The translations under genes and the position numbers were made by a program. A DNA stretch of 64,000 nucleotides from Candidatus Schneewindia gallinarum (GTDB lineage Bacteria > Bacillota > Clostridia > Oscillospirales > Ruminococcaceae), in the NCBI GenBank assembly GCA_904420175.1, contig CAJFUF010000023.1, forward strand, positions 62,001 to 126,000, written 5' to 3'. Positions 1 through 8,408 of the stretch are shown here, piece after piece. Positions within the stretch are counted from its first letter, which is position 1. The number at the start of each line of letters is the position of its first letter. The notes beneath the pieces were generated by a model, which saw only the letters and a list, made by a program, of their open reading frames with translations, was not told the DNA's origin and made no database searches.

Positions 1-741
1 ACCGAACTCCGCAGCGGTCAGGCCGCTGGCGTTGATTTTAATAAGGGCAAGGTCGGTAAAGCTGTCGCTTCCCACAACTGTGGCCTCATACTGCGTGCCG
101 TCATAGAGGATGACGTTCAGCGCTTGGGCGCCGTCCACCACATGGGCGTTGGTGATGATGTAGCCGTCCTCCGACATGATGATGCCGGAACCCTCACTGC
201 TGACGGAGGGTTCAGAATCCCTGCCGGAGCCGGTCAGGTTCTGAATGCACACCACAGAGGGCAGTACCTTGGCGGCAGCCTGCTGTTTTGTCAGCTTTTC
301 GCCGGTGTTCACCTGTGTGGTGGAAGAACCTTCGTCGCCGTTTTGGTTAATTGTAAAGGCCTGGCCACCGCTGGAAGAGCCGCCCACATCAACAATGCCT
401 GCGTTAATCAGGGCGACAAACCCGCCCACAGAAGCGGCGCTTATCATCACCACAGCCAGTACCGCTGCGATGATGCGCACGCTTGCGCGCTTCGTAAATT
501 TCTTTTTCGGTTTCTTTTCTTTTTTCTTCGGCGGCTCCTGCCTTGTATATGCGGCGTAGTAGGCGTCTGCCTCACTGCCTGCACGGAAGGGCGCCTGCCA
601 TGAGGAGGTGCTTCCGCTGCTTGCACCTGCGCCTTCTGTCGAACTGTTCTGCGCTGTCCCGGCGGCGTCCTGTGCGCTGCTTTGACGGAACGCATCCTTT
701 GCTTTATTTACAAAGAGATCAAACTCGTTTTCTCTGTTCAT
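1..741 (-). CDS. HtrA/DegP-like trypsin-family serine protease, N-terminal part (runs off window start)
   Basis: Manual minus-strand translation from ATG at 741: MNRENEFDLFVNKAKDAFRQ..., cytoplasmic Lys-rich segment, one TM, then ...VLPSVVCIQNLTG...GSGIIMSEDGYIITNAHVVDGAQ... (HtrA catalytic His motif TNAHVV). Not in the ORF track because it is truncated at the edge. Confidence 0.88.
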   Translation of the reverse strand, partial: MNRENEFDLFVNKAKDAFRQSSAQDAAGTAQNSSTEGAGASSGSTSSWQAPFRAGSEADAYYAAYTRQEPPKKKEKKPKKKFTKRASVRIIAAVLAVVMISAASVGGFVALINAGIVDVGGSSSGGQAFTINQNGDEGSSTTQVNTGEKLTKQQAAAKVLPSVVCIQNLTGSGRDSEPSVSSEGSGIIMSEDGYIITNAHVVDGAQALNVILYDGTQYEATVVGSDSFTDLALIKINASGLTAAEFG

Positions 742-971
742 ATCGCAACATCCTTTCGCTTTATTGCCTTTAGTTTATCGCAGACCTACGTTAAAAGTAT
801 GACCTGTTTATTAAGTTTTTTTGCTTTTTTGGTGTTCCCTTTTTCATACTCGTTTCACGCGGTTATCACAAAAGAAATTTATCATATTTTATGGTATAAT
901 ATTAAGAAGAATTTTGCAATGGCCGCCGGCCCGCGCAGTGCCGGGGGAAGCAGAAAGGGAGGGTCCGTCGG

Positions 972-1664
972 ATGAAACGTATCCTGGTTGTTGACGATGA
1001 AAAAAATATTCGTGAGGTGCTGCGCGAGTACGCTGAGTTTGAGGGCTACGCCGTGGAGGAGGCAGAGGACGGCATGCAGGCCATTAACCTGTGTAAGGAA
1101 AGGGACTACGACCTGATTATTATGGATGTGATGATGCCGAAAATTGACGGGTTTACCGCCTGCAAGGAAATCCGCAAGGTGAAAAGGATCCCGGTGCTGA
1201 TGCTGTCCGCCCGCGGGGAGGAGTATGACAAGCTGTTCGGCTTTGAAATGGGGATTGACGACTATGTGGTCAAGCCCTTCTCACCGAAGGAGGTAATGGC
1301 CCGCGTCCGCGTCATTATCAACCGGAACAGCAGTGGTTCCGCAAGGGAGGAGGCGTATCCCAAAATGCAGTACGACGGCCTGCTGATTGACACGGCCGCC
1401 CACAACATTTTTATCGACGGGCAGAAAATCGACTTCACCCCCAAGGAGTATGACCTGCTGGTCTACCTTGTTAAAAATGAGGGGATCGCCCTCTCAAGGG
1501 AGAAGCTGCTCAGCGACGTGTGGGGCTATGACTACTACGGGGACGACCGCACGGTGGACACCCATATCAAGATGCTGCGCGGGCATCTTGGAAAATACCG
1601 CGACTATATTGTGACCTTAAGGGGACTCGGCTATAAATTCGAAGTGCCGGGGAAAGAGCAATGA
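972..1664 (+). CDS. OmpR/PhoB-family response regulator
   Basis: Receiver domain (VVDDEKNIREVL, DLIIMDVMMP) plus winged-helix C-terminus (DDRTVDTHIKMLRGHLG); stop overlaps the kinase start. Confidence 0.95.
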   Translation: MKRILVVDDEKNIREVLREYAEFEGYAVEEAEDGMQAINLCKERDYDLIIMDVMMPKIDGFTACKEIRKVKRIPVLMLSARGEEYDKLFGFEMGIDDYVVKPFSPKEVMARVRVIINRNSSGSAREEAYPKMQYDGLLIDTAAHNIFIDGQKIDFTPKEYDLLVYLVKNEGIALSREKLLSDVWGYDYYGDDRTVDTHIKMLRGHLGKYRDYIVTLRGLGYKFEVPGKEQ

Positions 1665-3160
1665 AACGCCCCCATTTTAAAAATTTAAGAAGCATGAAGT
1701 ACAGAATGTGGCTGTACTTTGCGCTGTTTGCCGCCCTTACGCTGACGCTTGTCTGGCTTTTACAGGTGGTGTTTCTCGGCAATTATTATGAGCCGATGAA
1801 GCTGAATGAGATCACAAATATCGGCCGCCAGCTTGAGCAGGCCGCCCACCGGGAGGGGATTTTCTCCTTCGGCACGTACAGCTATCCCAGTGAAACCCTG
1901 CGGGAGATGATGCAGGAGCAGTCGTACAAAAACGGTGTAACGGTCATGATTATTAAAATTGACCTGTTGTCCGGAAAGGGGATGGCGGTCTATTCCCCCC
2001 AGCTGGAGAATGATACCCAATCGACTCCGGCAAGCATCATCACAAATGAGGATTATACCCGCTATGTGGATAAGCTGAATGCGGCCGATGGAACCTCCGT
2101 CAGCTACATCAATAAAAACACAAAATTCAACAGTAAAACTGCGGTGTTTGGCACAGTGCTTGCCAACAGCGGTATCTACCGTTACACGCTGTATGTAGGG
2201 GCGCCGCTGGCACCAATGCAGACGGCAGTGGACATTATTCAAGGGCAGCTGTACTATGTGATCATTGCCGTGCTGGCGTTGTCCTTCCTGCTAAGCTATT
2301 TCTTGTCCAAAAAAATCACCCGCCCCTTGACGGAGATCTCCCATACCGCTTCGCAGCTGGCGAAGGGTGACTACAACGTCTCCTTTTCCGGGTCCGGGTA
2401 CAAGGAAATTGACGAGCTGGCGGACACCCTCAACTATGCAACCGGCCAGCTTCAAAAAAGTGATGAGCTCAAGCGCGACATCATTGCCAACGTATCCCAC
2501 GACTTAAAAACACCGCTGACCATGATCCGCGCCTATGCGGAAATGATTCACGACCTGTCCGGTGAAAACCCACAGAAACGCGCCGCACATACGGAGATTA
2601 TCATGGAGGAGTCGGATCGTCTGACCCGCCTTGTCAACGATATTCTTGACTTGTCCAAGCTGCAGGCGGGCTCCGCCCAGCTGAGCCTGTCCCGCGTGGA
2701 TCTGGGCGAGCTTGCCGCCTCCATCCTGACGCGGTTCCAGTTTTTAAAAGAAAAAGAGGGTTACACCATTACAGAGTCACTGCAGGAAAACGTCTGTGTG
2801 CGCGCGGATGTGGCCAAGCTGGAGCAGGTCATTTACAACCTTGTGGGCAATGCAGCCAATTACACGGGGGACGACAGGACCATCGCCGTCCGCGTCTGGA
2901 AGGAGCCGGGCAAGGGCTGCTTCTCTGTCACTGATACGGGCAAGGGCATCCCGGAGGAGGAGAAGGAGGCCATCTGGGACCGTTACTACAAATCCAGCAA
3001 GACGCATAAACGCGGGGTGGTTGGAACAGGCCTTGGGTTGTCCATTGTCAAAAACATACTGGTTCTGCATGGGGCGGAATTCGGGGTGGACAGTACAGAA
3101 GGACAGGGCAGCACCTTCTGGTTCAAGCTGCCGGAGGAACAGAAAAAAGAGGAGGACTAG
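1661..3160 (+). CDS. HAMP-domain sensor histidine kinase
   Basis: Two TMs, HAMP, ANVSHDLKTPLTMIRAYAEMI H-box, NLVGNA N-box, DTGKGIPEEE and GTGLGLSIVK; overlaps the upstream response regulator by 4 nt. Confidence 0.95.
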   Translation: MKRPHFKNLRSMKYRMWLYFALFAALTLTLVWLLQVVFLGNYYEPMKLNEITNIGRQLEQAAHREGIFSFGTYSYPSETLREMMQEQSYKNGVTVMIIKIDLLSGKGMAVYSPQLENDTQSTPASIITNEDYTRYVDKLNAADGTSVSYINKNTKFNSKTAVFGTVLANSGIYRYTLYVGAPLAPMQTAVDIIQGQLYYVIIAVLALSFLLSYFLSKKITRPLTEISHTASQLAKGDYNVSFSGSGYKEIDELADTLNYATGQLQKSDELKRDIIANVSHDLKTPLTMIRAYAEMIHDLSGENPQKRAAHTEIIMEESDRLTRLVNDILDLSKLQAGSAQLSLSRVDLGELAASILTRFQFLKEKEGYTITESLQENVCVRADVAKLEQVIYNLVGNAANYTGDDRTIAVRVWKEPGKGCFSVTDTGKGIPEEEKEAIWDRYYKSSKTHKRGVVGTGLGLSIVKNILVLHGAEFGVDSTEGQGSTFWFKLPEEQKKEED

Positions 3161-3174
3161 TCCTCCTCTTTTTT
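3143..3174. terminator. Perfect 32-bp palindrome AAAAAAGAGGAGGACTAGTCCTCCTCTTTTTT; likely bidirectional intrinsic terminator inside both convergent coding ends
   Basis: Exact self-reverse-complement centred on the shared CTAG of two stop codons; A/T tracts on both sides. Confidence 0.8.
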
Positions 3175-4437
3175 TCTTTCCAGTTTTTCGCGTACAGCCT
3201 TTTTCCTGCGTGCTCGTGCGCGGTCCCGCTCACGGCGGCTGCGCTCCTCCTTCTTGTTTAGGCGCAGTTTCAAATGCTCCGCCGCCTCGGCATACACATC
3301 AAGCAAGGTGCTGGCAAGCACCACGTCGCTGGCCCTGCGGACAAGGGCCAGAACCCGGGCCTTCATCTCGTCCAGATCCGCCTGGTTCATGTCGCGCAGC
3401 AGCCGCAGGTAGTGGCCGAACTGCTCCGCATTTTCATAGATGTAACCATTGACACCGTGCACCACCTGGCCCTTGTTCAGCTCGTCCTTGATGTGGACAA
3501 CCGGCAGGCCGGCAGCCATCCCTTCCTTCATGGAAATGGAGTTGGTGTCCGACAGGGAGGCAGTCACATAAATGCTGCAAATGGAATAGTAAGGCGGCAG
3601 CTCGTCGTGCATGATTTTCCCGGTAAAGGTCACCATGTTTTCAATCCCAAGCTCCTTTGCCAAAGCCATCAGTTCCTGCCGGGCGGGTCCCTCTCCGATA
3701 ATCAGCAGATGCAGGTTGTCCTCCGGACGGATACTCTGCTGCCAGTACTTTAACAGCACGTCCACGCTTTTTTCCGTACCGAGCCTGCCCACAAAACAGG
3801 CGATGGTTTTGTCGCGGCCAATGCCCAGATCCCGGCGCAGCTGAATACGCGACTCGGCGGAGATACGTGACACGTCGAAGGTGTCCAATTCCACAGGGTT
3901 GGGAATGATGTGTACATTGCAGCTGACGCCGCCGCGCTCCTCCAGATATTTTTTTACCTTGTCCGAAGGGCCGGTAATGGCATCGGCCTTTTTCATGATG
4001 AATTTAAAATATTTGTGGGACGCGCTTTTAATCAGCTCCACAAATTTGGGAGGCGCCACATAGTAGATATACTCGTCATACATGGTGTGCATGGTCCAGA
4101 CCAGCGGCTTCTTCAAGCTTTTTGCAAGCAGGGCGCCGGACACGCCAATGAAAAATTCCGTGTGGATGTGGATGATATCGGGATTGAACTTTTTAATGAT
4201 CCGCGCCCGCTCGTTGCTGATGGGCCATGCTGCGCCGAAGCCGTAGATTTTTTTCATCTCCGTGGCGGGGCAGTGCAGCACCCCATCCTCGACATAGTGC
4301 TTTTTGGCTTTCGGGTCGGAAGAGACCACAAGCACCGTGTGTCCCAGTTTCTCCAGACCGTCCTTTAAAATTTTGACGTGGGTGACCACCCCGTTGATGT
4401 AGGGGAGATAAACCTCCGTAAACAAAGCGATTCTCAT
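3157..4437 (-). CDS. GT4-family glycosyltransferase (group 1, glycolipid type)
   Basis: MRIALFTEVYLPYINGVVTHV N-terminus and EGMAAGLPVV motif; convergent with the kinase, stop codons share CTAG. Confidence 0.88.
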   Translation of the reverse strand: MRIALFTEVYLPYINGVVTHVKILKDGLEKLGHTVLVVSSDPKAKKHYVEDGVLHCPATEMKKIYGFGAAWPISNERARIIKKFNPDIIHIHTEFFIGVSGALLAKSLKKPLVWTMHTMYDEYIYYVAPPKFVELIKSASHKYFKFIMKKADAITGPSDKVKKYLEERGGVSCNVHIIPNPVELDTFDVSRISAESRIQLRRDLGIGRDKTIACFVGRLGTEKSVDVLLKYWQQSIRPEDNLHLLIIGEGPARQELMALAKELGIENMVTFTGKIMHDELPPYYSICSIYVTASLSDTNSISMKEGMAAGLPVVHIKDELNKGQVVHGVNGYIYENAEQFGHYLRLLRDMNQADLDEMKARVLALVRRASDVVLASTLLDVYAEAAEHLKLRLNKKEERSRRERDRARARRKKAVREKLERKKEED

Positions 4438-4689
4438 AACAGTACCCCCGTTGTTTTTTCATAATTACCGCACCGGTAAAATCCCTATCCGCCGTGTCCT
4501 GCCTCCAGGACCGGACCGGCGGCGCAATCCGGCAGGTATCCTGCATGCTGTACGCAGCTGCGGTGTTTTGCTTTTTTTAATATTATACCATACTTTGGCG
4601 TTTTGCAAAGAGGACTTTCAAAATAGGACCCGTTAGGGTATAATGTGGGTATGAGAATCCGTCCAACAGGACGTGAAGGAGGTTCCGCC

Positions 4690-5655
4690 ATGGAAACGCG
4701 GTATTATGTACGGCTGAAAAAAATCATTGATGACCAGAACCTGAAACCGGTGTACATGCCGGGTGACCCGGACAATATCCACATCCACACGGCGGACGTC
4801 AACCGCCCCGGCCTGCCGCTGGCCGGGTTTTACGAGCATTTTGACCCCACCAGAATCCAGCTTATCGGCATGACAGAGTACTCTTTTTTGGAGAACAACA
4901 ACCCGAACTTTGTACGTGCCTCTCTGGAGGATCTGTTTTCAAGAAAGCCGCCGGTTATCATCATTACAAGGGATCTTTCCCCCACGGCGGACATGCTGGA
5001 ATTTGCGGAGAAGTATGAGGTGCCGCTGCTAAAAACCAACCTGTCCACCTCGTCGTTCATGTCGGCGCTGATCTCCCTGCTGAATGTGGAGCTTGCCCCC
5101 CGGATTACCTGCCATGGCGTCCTGGTGGAGGTCTACGGCGAGGGTGTGCTGCTGATGGGGGAAAGCGGCGTTGGAAAAAGCGAAACGGCCATTGAACTGC
5201 TTAAGCGCGGCCACCGCCTGATTGCGGATGATGCGGTGGAAATCCGCCGCGTGTCGGAAAAGACGCTGGTGGGCAGCTCGCCCGAAAATATCCGCCATTT
5301 TGTGGAGCTGCGCGGCGTCGGTATCATTAACGTGCGGCGCATCTTCGGTATCGGCGCCATCAAATCCACCGAGAAAATCGACTACATCATTAATCTGGAG
5401 CTGTGGGATAAAAATAAGGAGTATGACCGGATGGGCCTTGTTAGTGAAACAAGCGAGATTCTGGGCATCGAGGTGCCCTCCACCCGGATCCCCGTGAAGC
5501 CGGGCCGTAACCTTGCCATTATCATTGAGGTGGCGGCCATGAACCACCGCCAGCGCAAGCTGGGCTACAACTCTGCGGAGGAGCTGCTCAACCGCCTCGG
5601 CCTTGACGAGGATTTTGTCAACCCCAACCCGGATGTGGATTGGAGCGCATTTTAA
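4690..5655 (+). CDS. hprK: HPr kinase/phosphorylase
   Basis: GESGVGKSETAIELLKRGHRLIADDAVEI Walker A/capping motif; start at 4690 behind AAGGAGG rather than the ORF-track 4645. Confidence 0.95.
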   Translation: METRYYVRLKKIIDDQNLKPVYMPGDPDNIHIHTADVNRPGLPLAGFYEHFDPTRIQLIGMTEYSFLENNNPNFVRASLEDLFSRKPPVIIITRDLSPTADMLEFAEKYEVPLLKTNLSTSSFMSALISLLNVELAPRITCHGVLVEVYGEGVLLMGESGVGKSETAIELLKRGHRLIADDAVEIRRVSEKTLVGSSPENIRHFVELRGVGIINVRRIFGIGAIKSTEKIDYIINLELWDKNKEYDRMGLVSETSEILGIEVPSTRIPVKPGRNLAIIIEVAAMNHRQRKLGYNSAEELLNRLGLDEDFVNPNPDVDWSAF

Positions 5656-5721
5656 ACCGTATATTTTTCACCCGCCTGCCGTAAGCATGGCAGTAAGAAC
5701 GGCAGCAGGGAAGGAGAGGCT

Positions 5722-6636
5722 ATGTTGGACTTTCAGTTTGTCGCAGATTTCTGCACGGCGCAGCGCATTCCCTTTCAAAAAGAGGAGCCGTTGTGCAAAC
5801 ACACCACCTTTAAAATCGGCGGTCCGACTCCGCTGCTGATTTGCCCGGAAAGCGCGGCACAGTTTGAAACGGCGGCGGCTTTTCTTTTAAAAAGCGGCAC
5901 GCCCTTTTTCCTGCTGGGCAACGGCTCCAATCTGCTGTTTTTGGACGAGGGGTATCACGGCGTGGTACTTGCGGCCAATTTGAAGCGGCCGGAAATCGCA
6001 CTGGCTGGGGACGACTGTATCAGGGCGGAAAGCGGAGCCACGCTGTCCAGCGTGTGTGGCTTTGCGCGGGAACACAGTCTTTCCGGGTTGGAGTTTGCCT
6101 TTGGAATTCCCGGTTCGGTGGGCGGAGCAGTCTATATGAACGCAGGCGCCTACGGCGGGCAAATCAGCGATGTGTTTGAAAGCGCAGAGTATCTGGATGA
6201 GACGGGTACAAAGCGAACAATTACAAAGGCAGAGATGGGCTTTGGCTACCGGAAAAGCTTTTTTTCCGGGAAGCGCCTTCCCATTTTGTCCGCTACCTTC
6301 CGGCTTTGTCCCGGCAGGAAAGAAGAAATTTCGAAGGCCATGAAGGACTTCTATGCAAGAAGAAAGGAAAAACAGCCGCTGGAGTATCCCAGCGCCGGAA
6401 GCGTGTTCAAACGGCCGGAGGGCGCGTTTGCAGGGGCCTTGATTGAGCAGTGCGGCCTGAAGGGCACGGCGGTGGGCGGCGCAATGGTCAGCGAAAAGCA
6501 CGCAGGCTTTATCATCAATACGGGCGGCGCCACCTGCGAGGATGTGACACAGCTGATTTCCCTCATTCAGCGAACGGTTAAGGAACGCACCGGCTACACG
6601 CTGGAGTGCGAAGTGATGCGCATCGGAAAGGAGTAG
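5722..6636 (+). CDS. murB: UDP-N-acetylenolpyruvoylglucosamine reductase
   Basis: LGNGSNLLF, GIPGSVGGAVYMNAGAYG, YPSAGSVFKRP motifs. Confidence 0.95.
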   Translation: MLDFQFVADFCTAQRIPFQKEEPLCKHTTFKIGGPTPLLICPESAAQFETAAAFLLKSGTPFFLLGNGSNLLFLDEGYHGVVLAANLKRPEIALAGDDCIRAESGATLSSVCGFAREHSLSGLEFAFGIPGSVGGAVYMNAGAYGGQISDVFESAEYLDETGTKRTITKAEMGFGYRKSFFSGKRLPILSATFRLCPGRKEEISKAMKDFYARRKEKQPLEYPSAGSVFKRPEGAFAGALIEQCGLKGTAVGGAMVSEKHAGFIINTGGATCEDVTQLISLIQRTVKERTGYTLECEVMRIGKE

Positions 6637-6644
6637 GAAGAAAT

Positions 6645-7499
6645 ATGGAAATGGTCATTGTAACCGGTCTGTCCGGCGCAGGGAAATCCTGGGCCATTGA
6701 CGTGTTTGAGGACATCGGCTATTACTGTATTGACAATATGCCCCCGTTTTTAATCCCCAAATTTGCGGAACTGTCCGCCCAGTCGGACGGCGTCATCAGC
6801 AAAATTGCAATGGTGGTGGACATCCGCGGCGGCAGCCACTTCAACAGCTTTATCGATGTGCTGGACGAACTGGATGAAATCGGGATCAGCTACAAGATCC
6901 TGTATCTTGATGCGGACGATGCGGAACTGGTCCGCCGTTATAAGGAGACACGCCGCAAGCATCCGCTGCTGGACGAGTGCGGCTCGGTTCAGAAGGCCAT
7001 CGCGAAGGAGCGGAAGATACTGGAACAGGCGCGCAACCGTGCCAATTTTATCATCGATACCACCCACTTATCCAACGCCCAGCTGAAAGAGAACATCGTG
7101 GGGATTTTTATGGACGGCGGCGTGGAGGGCCTGCTTATTAACTGTGTATCCTTTGGGTTCAAGCACGGCCTGCCCATTGAATCGGACCTTGTGTTCGACG
7201 TGCGGTGCCTGCCCAATCCGTTTTATATTCCGGAGTTAAAGACCAGCACCGGCATGGACCAGCCGGTGGAGGACTATGTGATGCAGTTTCCCCAGTCAGT
7301 GGAGCTGTTCGACAAAATTAGGGATCTGCTGGACTTTTTAATTCCCCTGTACGTGGCGGAGGGGAAAAGTCAGCTGACTATCAGCTTCGGTTGCACCGGT
7401 GGCAAACACCGTTCGGTGGTGTTTGCGAAACTCATGCACCGACATTTGAAGGATAAGGGCTATCGGACCATCGTCAGCCACCGCGACGCGCTGAAATAG
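6645..7499 (+). CDS. rapZ: RapZ/YvcJ nucleotide-binding protein
   Basis: MVIVTGLSGAGKSWAIDVFEDIGYYCIDNMPP; C-terminal FGCTGGKHRSV motif. Confidence 0.95.
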   Translation: MEMVIVTGLSGAGKSWAIDVFEDIGYYCIDNMPPFLIPKFAELSAQSDGVISKIAMVVDIRGGSHFNSFIDVLDELDEIGISYKILYLDADDAELVRRYKETRRKHPLLDECGSVQKAIAKERKILEQARNRANFIIDTTHLSNAQLKENIVGIFMDGGVEGLLINCVSFGFKHGLPIESDLVFDVRCLPNPFYIPELKTSTGMDQPVEDYVMQFPQSVELFDKIRDLLDFLIPLYVAEGKSQLTISFGCTGGKHRSVVFAKLMHRHLKDKGYRTIVSHRDALK

Positions 7500-7502
7500 G
7501 GG

Positions 7503-8390
7503 GTGGCGGGGTTGTCGTTTTCCACCGACCTGAAGCGGGAAATCGCAGAACTGAAGTTGTCCGGAAAGGGCCGGAGGGCCCGGCTGAAGGGGATGCTGCT
7601 GTACTCGAAGGAAGCGGACAAAAAGGACGTGCTGTTTTCCTCCAGCCATGCATTTTTGTGTGAAACCCTGCAAAAGGACTGCGTACATCTGCTGCCGGAA
7701 GCCTCCGTGAAGCTGGAACAGGAGCAGCACGGCCGTAAAGTGAATTATCTTGTCACCGCTCCGGAGCAGCAGAAGGCCGCCCTGCTTGCCATGCTGGGAG
7801 CTGACGACCGCTTTTATCAAGAGCCGGCTTTGGGGGAACTGCTGGGCGGAATTTTTCTTGCCTGTGGAACCATGACGGACCCGAAAAAAGCCTATCTGCT
7901 GGAGTTTTCCTGCCGCAGCAACCGCCGCGCTGATGCCCTGTGCGAGCTGCTGCGGGAGCGCGGCATTTTCGCCACTGCCACCACAAGACAGGGGCAGCCC
8001 CTTGTATATGTCAAGGACAGCGAGAGTGTGGAGGACACGGTGACCCTTATGGGCGCGGTTAAAACCTCATTTGAAATAATGAACATTAAAATTTATAAGG
8101 ATATCCGCAACAAGGCCAACCGCATCACAAACTGCGAGACGGCCAACATTGAAAAAACGGTTGCAGCTGCGGCCCGCCAGACGCAGGCAATCCATTTCTT
8201 AATCAGCGAAAAAGGGGAGGATTTCCTGACACCGGAATTAAAGCAGGCTGCGCAGCTGCGGCTTGACAACCCGGAAGCTTCGCTGTCAGAGCTGCTTGCG
8301 GCTGCGGATTTTCCGGTCAGCAGGTCGGGACTGAACCACCGGCTGAACCGGCTGTGCCTGCTTGCAGACAGGCTGAAAGAGAAGCATTGA
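7503..8390 (+). CDS. whiA: WhiA sporulation/division-associated DNA-binding protein
   Basis: SFSTDLKREIAEL N-terminus, NRITNCETANIEKTVAAA segment, C-terminal HTH (SRSGLNHRLNRL); position after rapZ. GTG start at 7503 or an internal TTG is possible. Confidence 0.92.
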   Translation: MAGLSFSTDLKREIAELKLSGKGRRARLKGMLLYSKEADKKDVLFSSSHAFLCETLQKDCVHLLPEASVKLEQEQHGRKVNYLVTAPEQQKAALLAMLGADDRFYQEPALGELLGGIFLACGTMTDPKKAYLLEFSCRSNRRADALCELLRERGIFATATTRQGQPLVYVKDSESVEDTVTLMGAVKTSFEIMNIKIYKDIRNKANRITNCETANIEKTVAAAARQTQAIHFLISEKGEDFLTPELKQAAQLRLDNPEASLSELLAAADFPVSRSGLNHRLNRLCLLADRLKEKH

Positions 8391-8408
8391 CGGGAAGGAG
8401 GAGCTACT

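Noticed and set aside
682-975. 97-aa plus-strand ORF ahead of the response regulator
   Set aside because: Overlaps the htrA 5' end and promoter region; no RBS-supported start, no domain; treated as non-coding.
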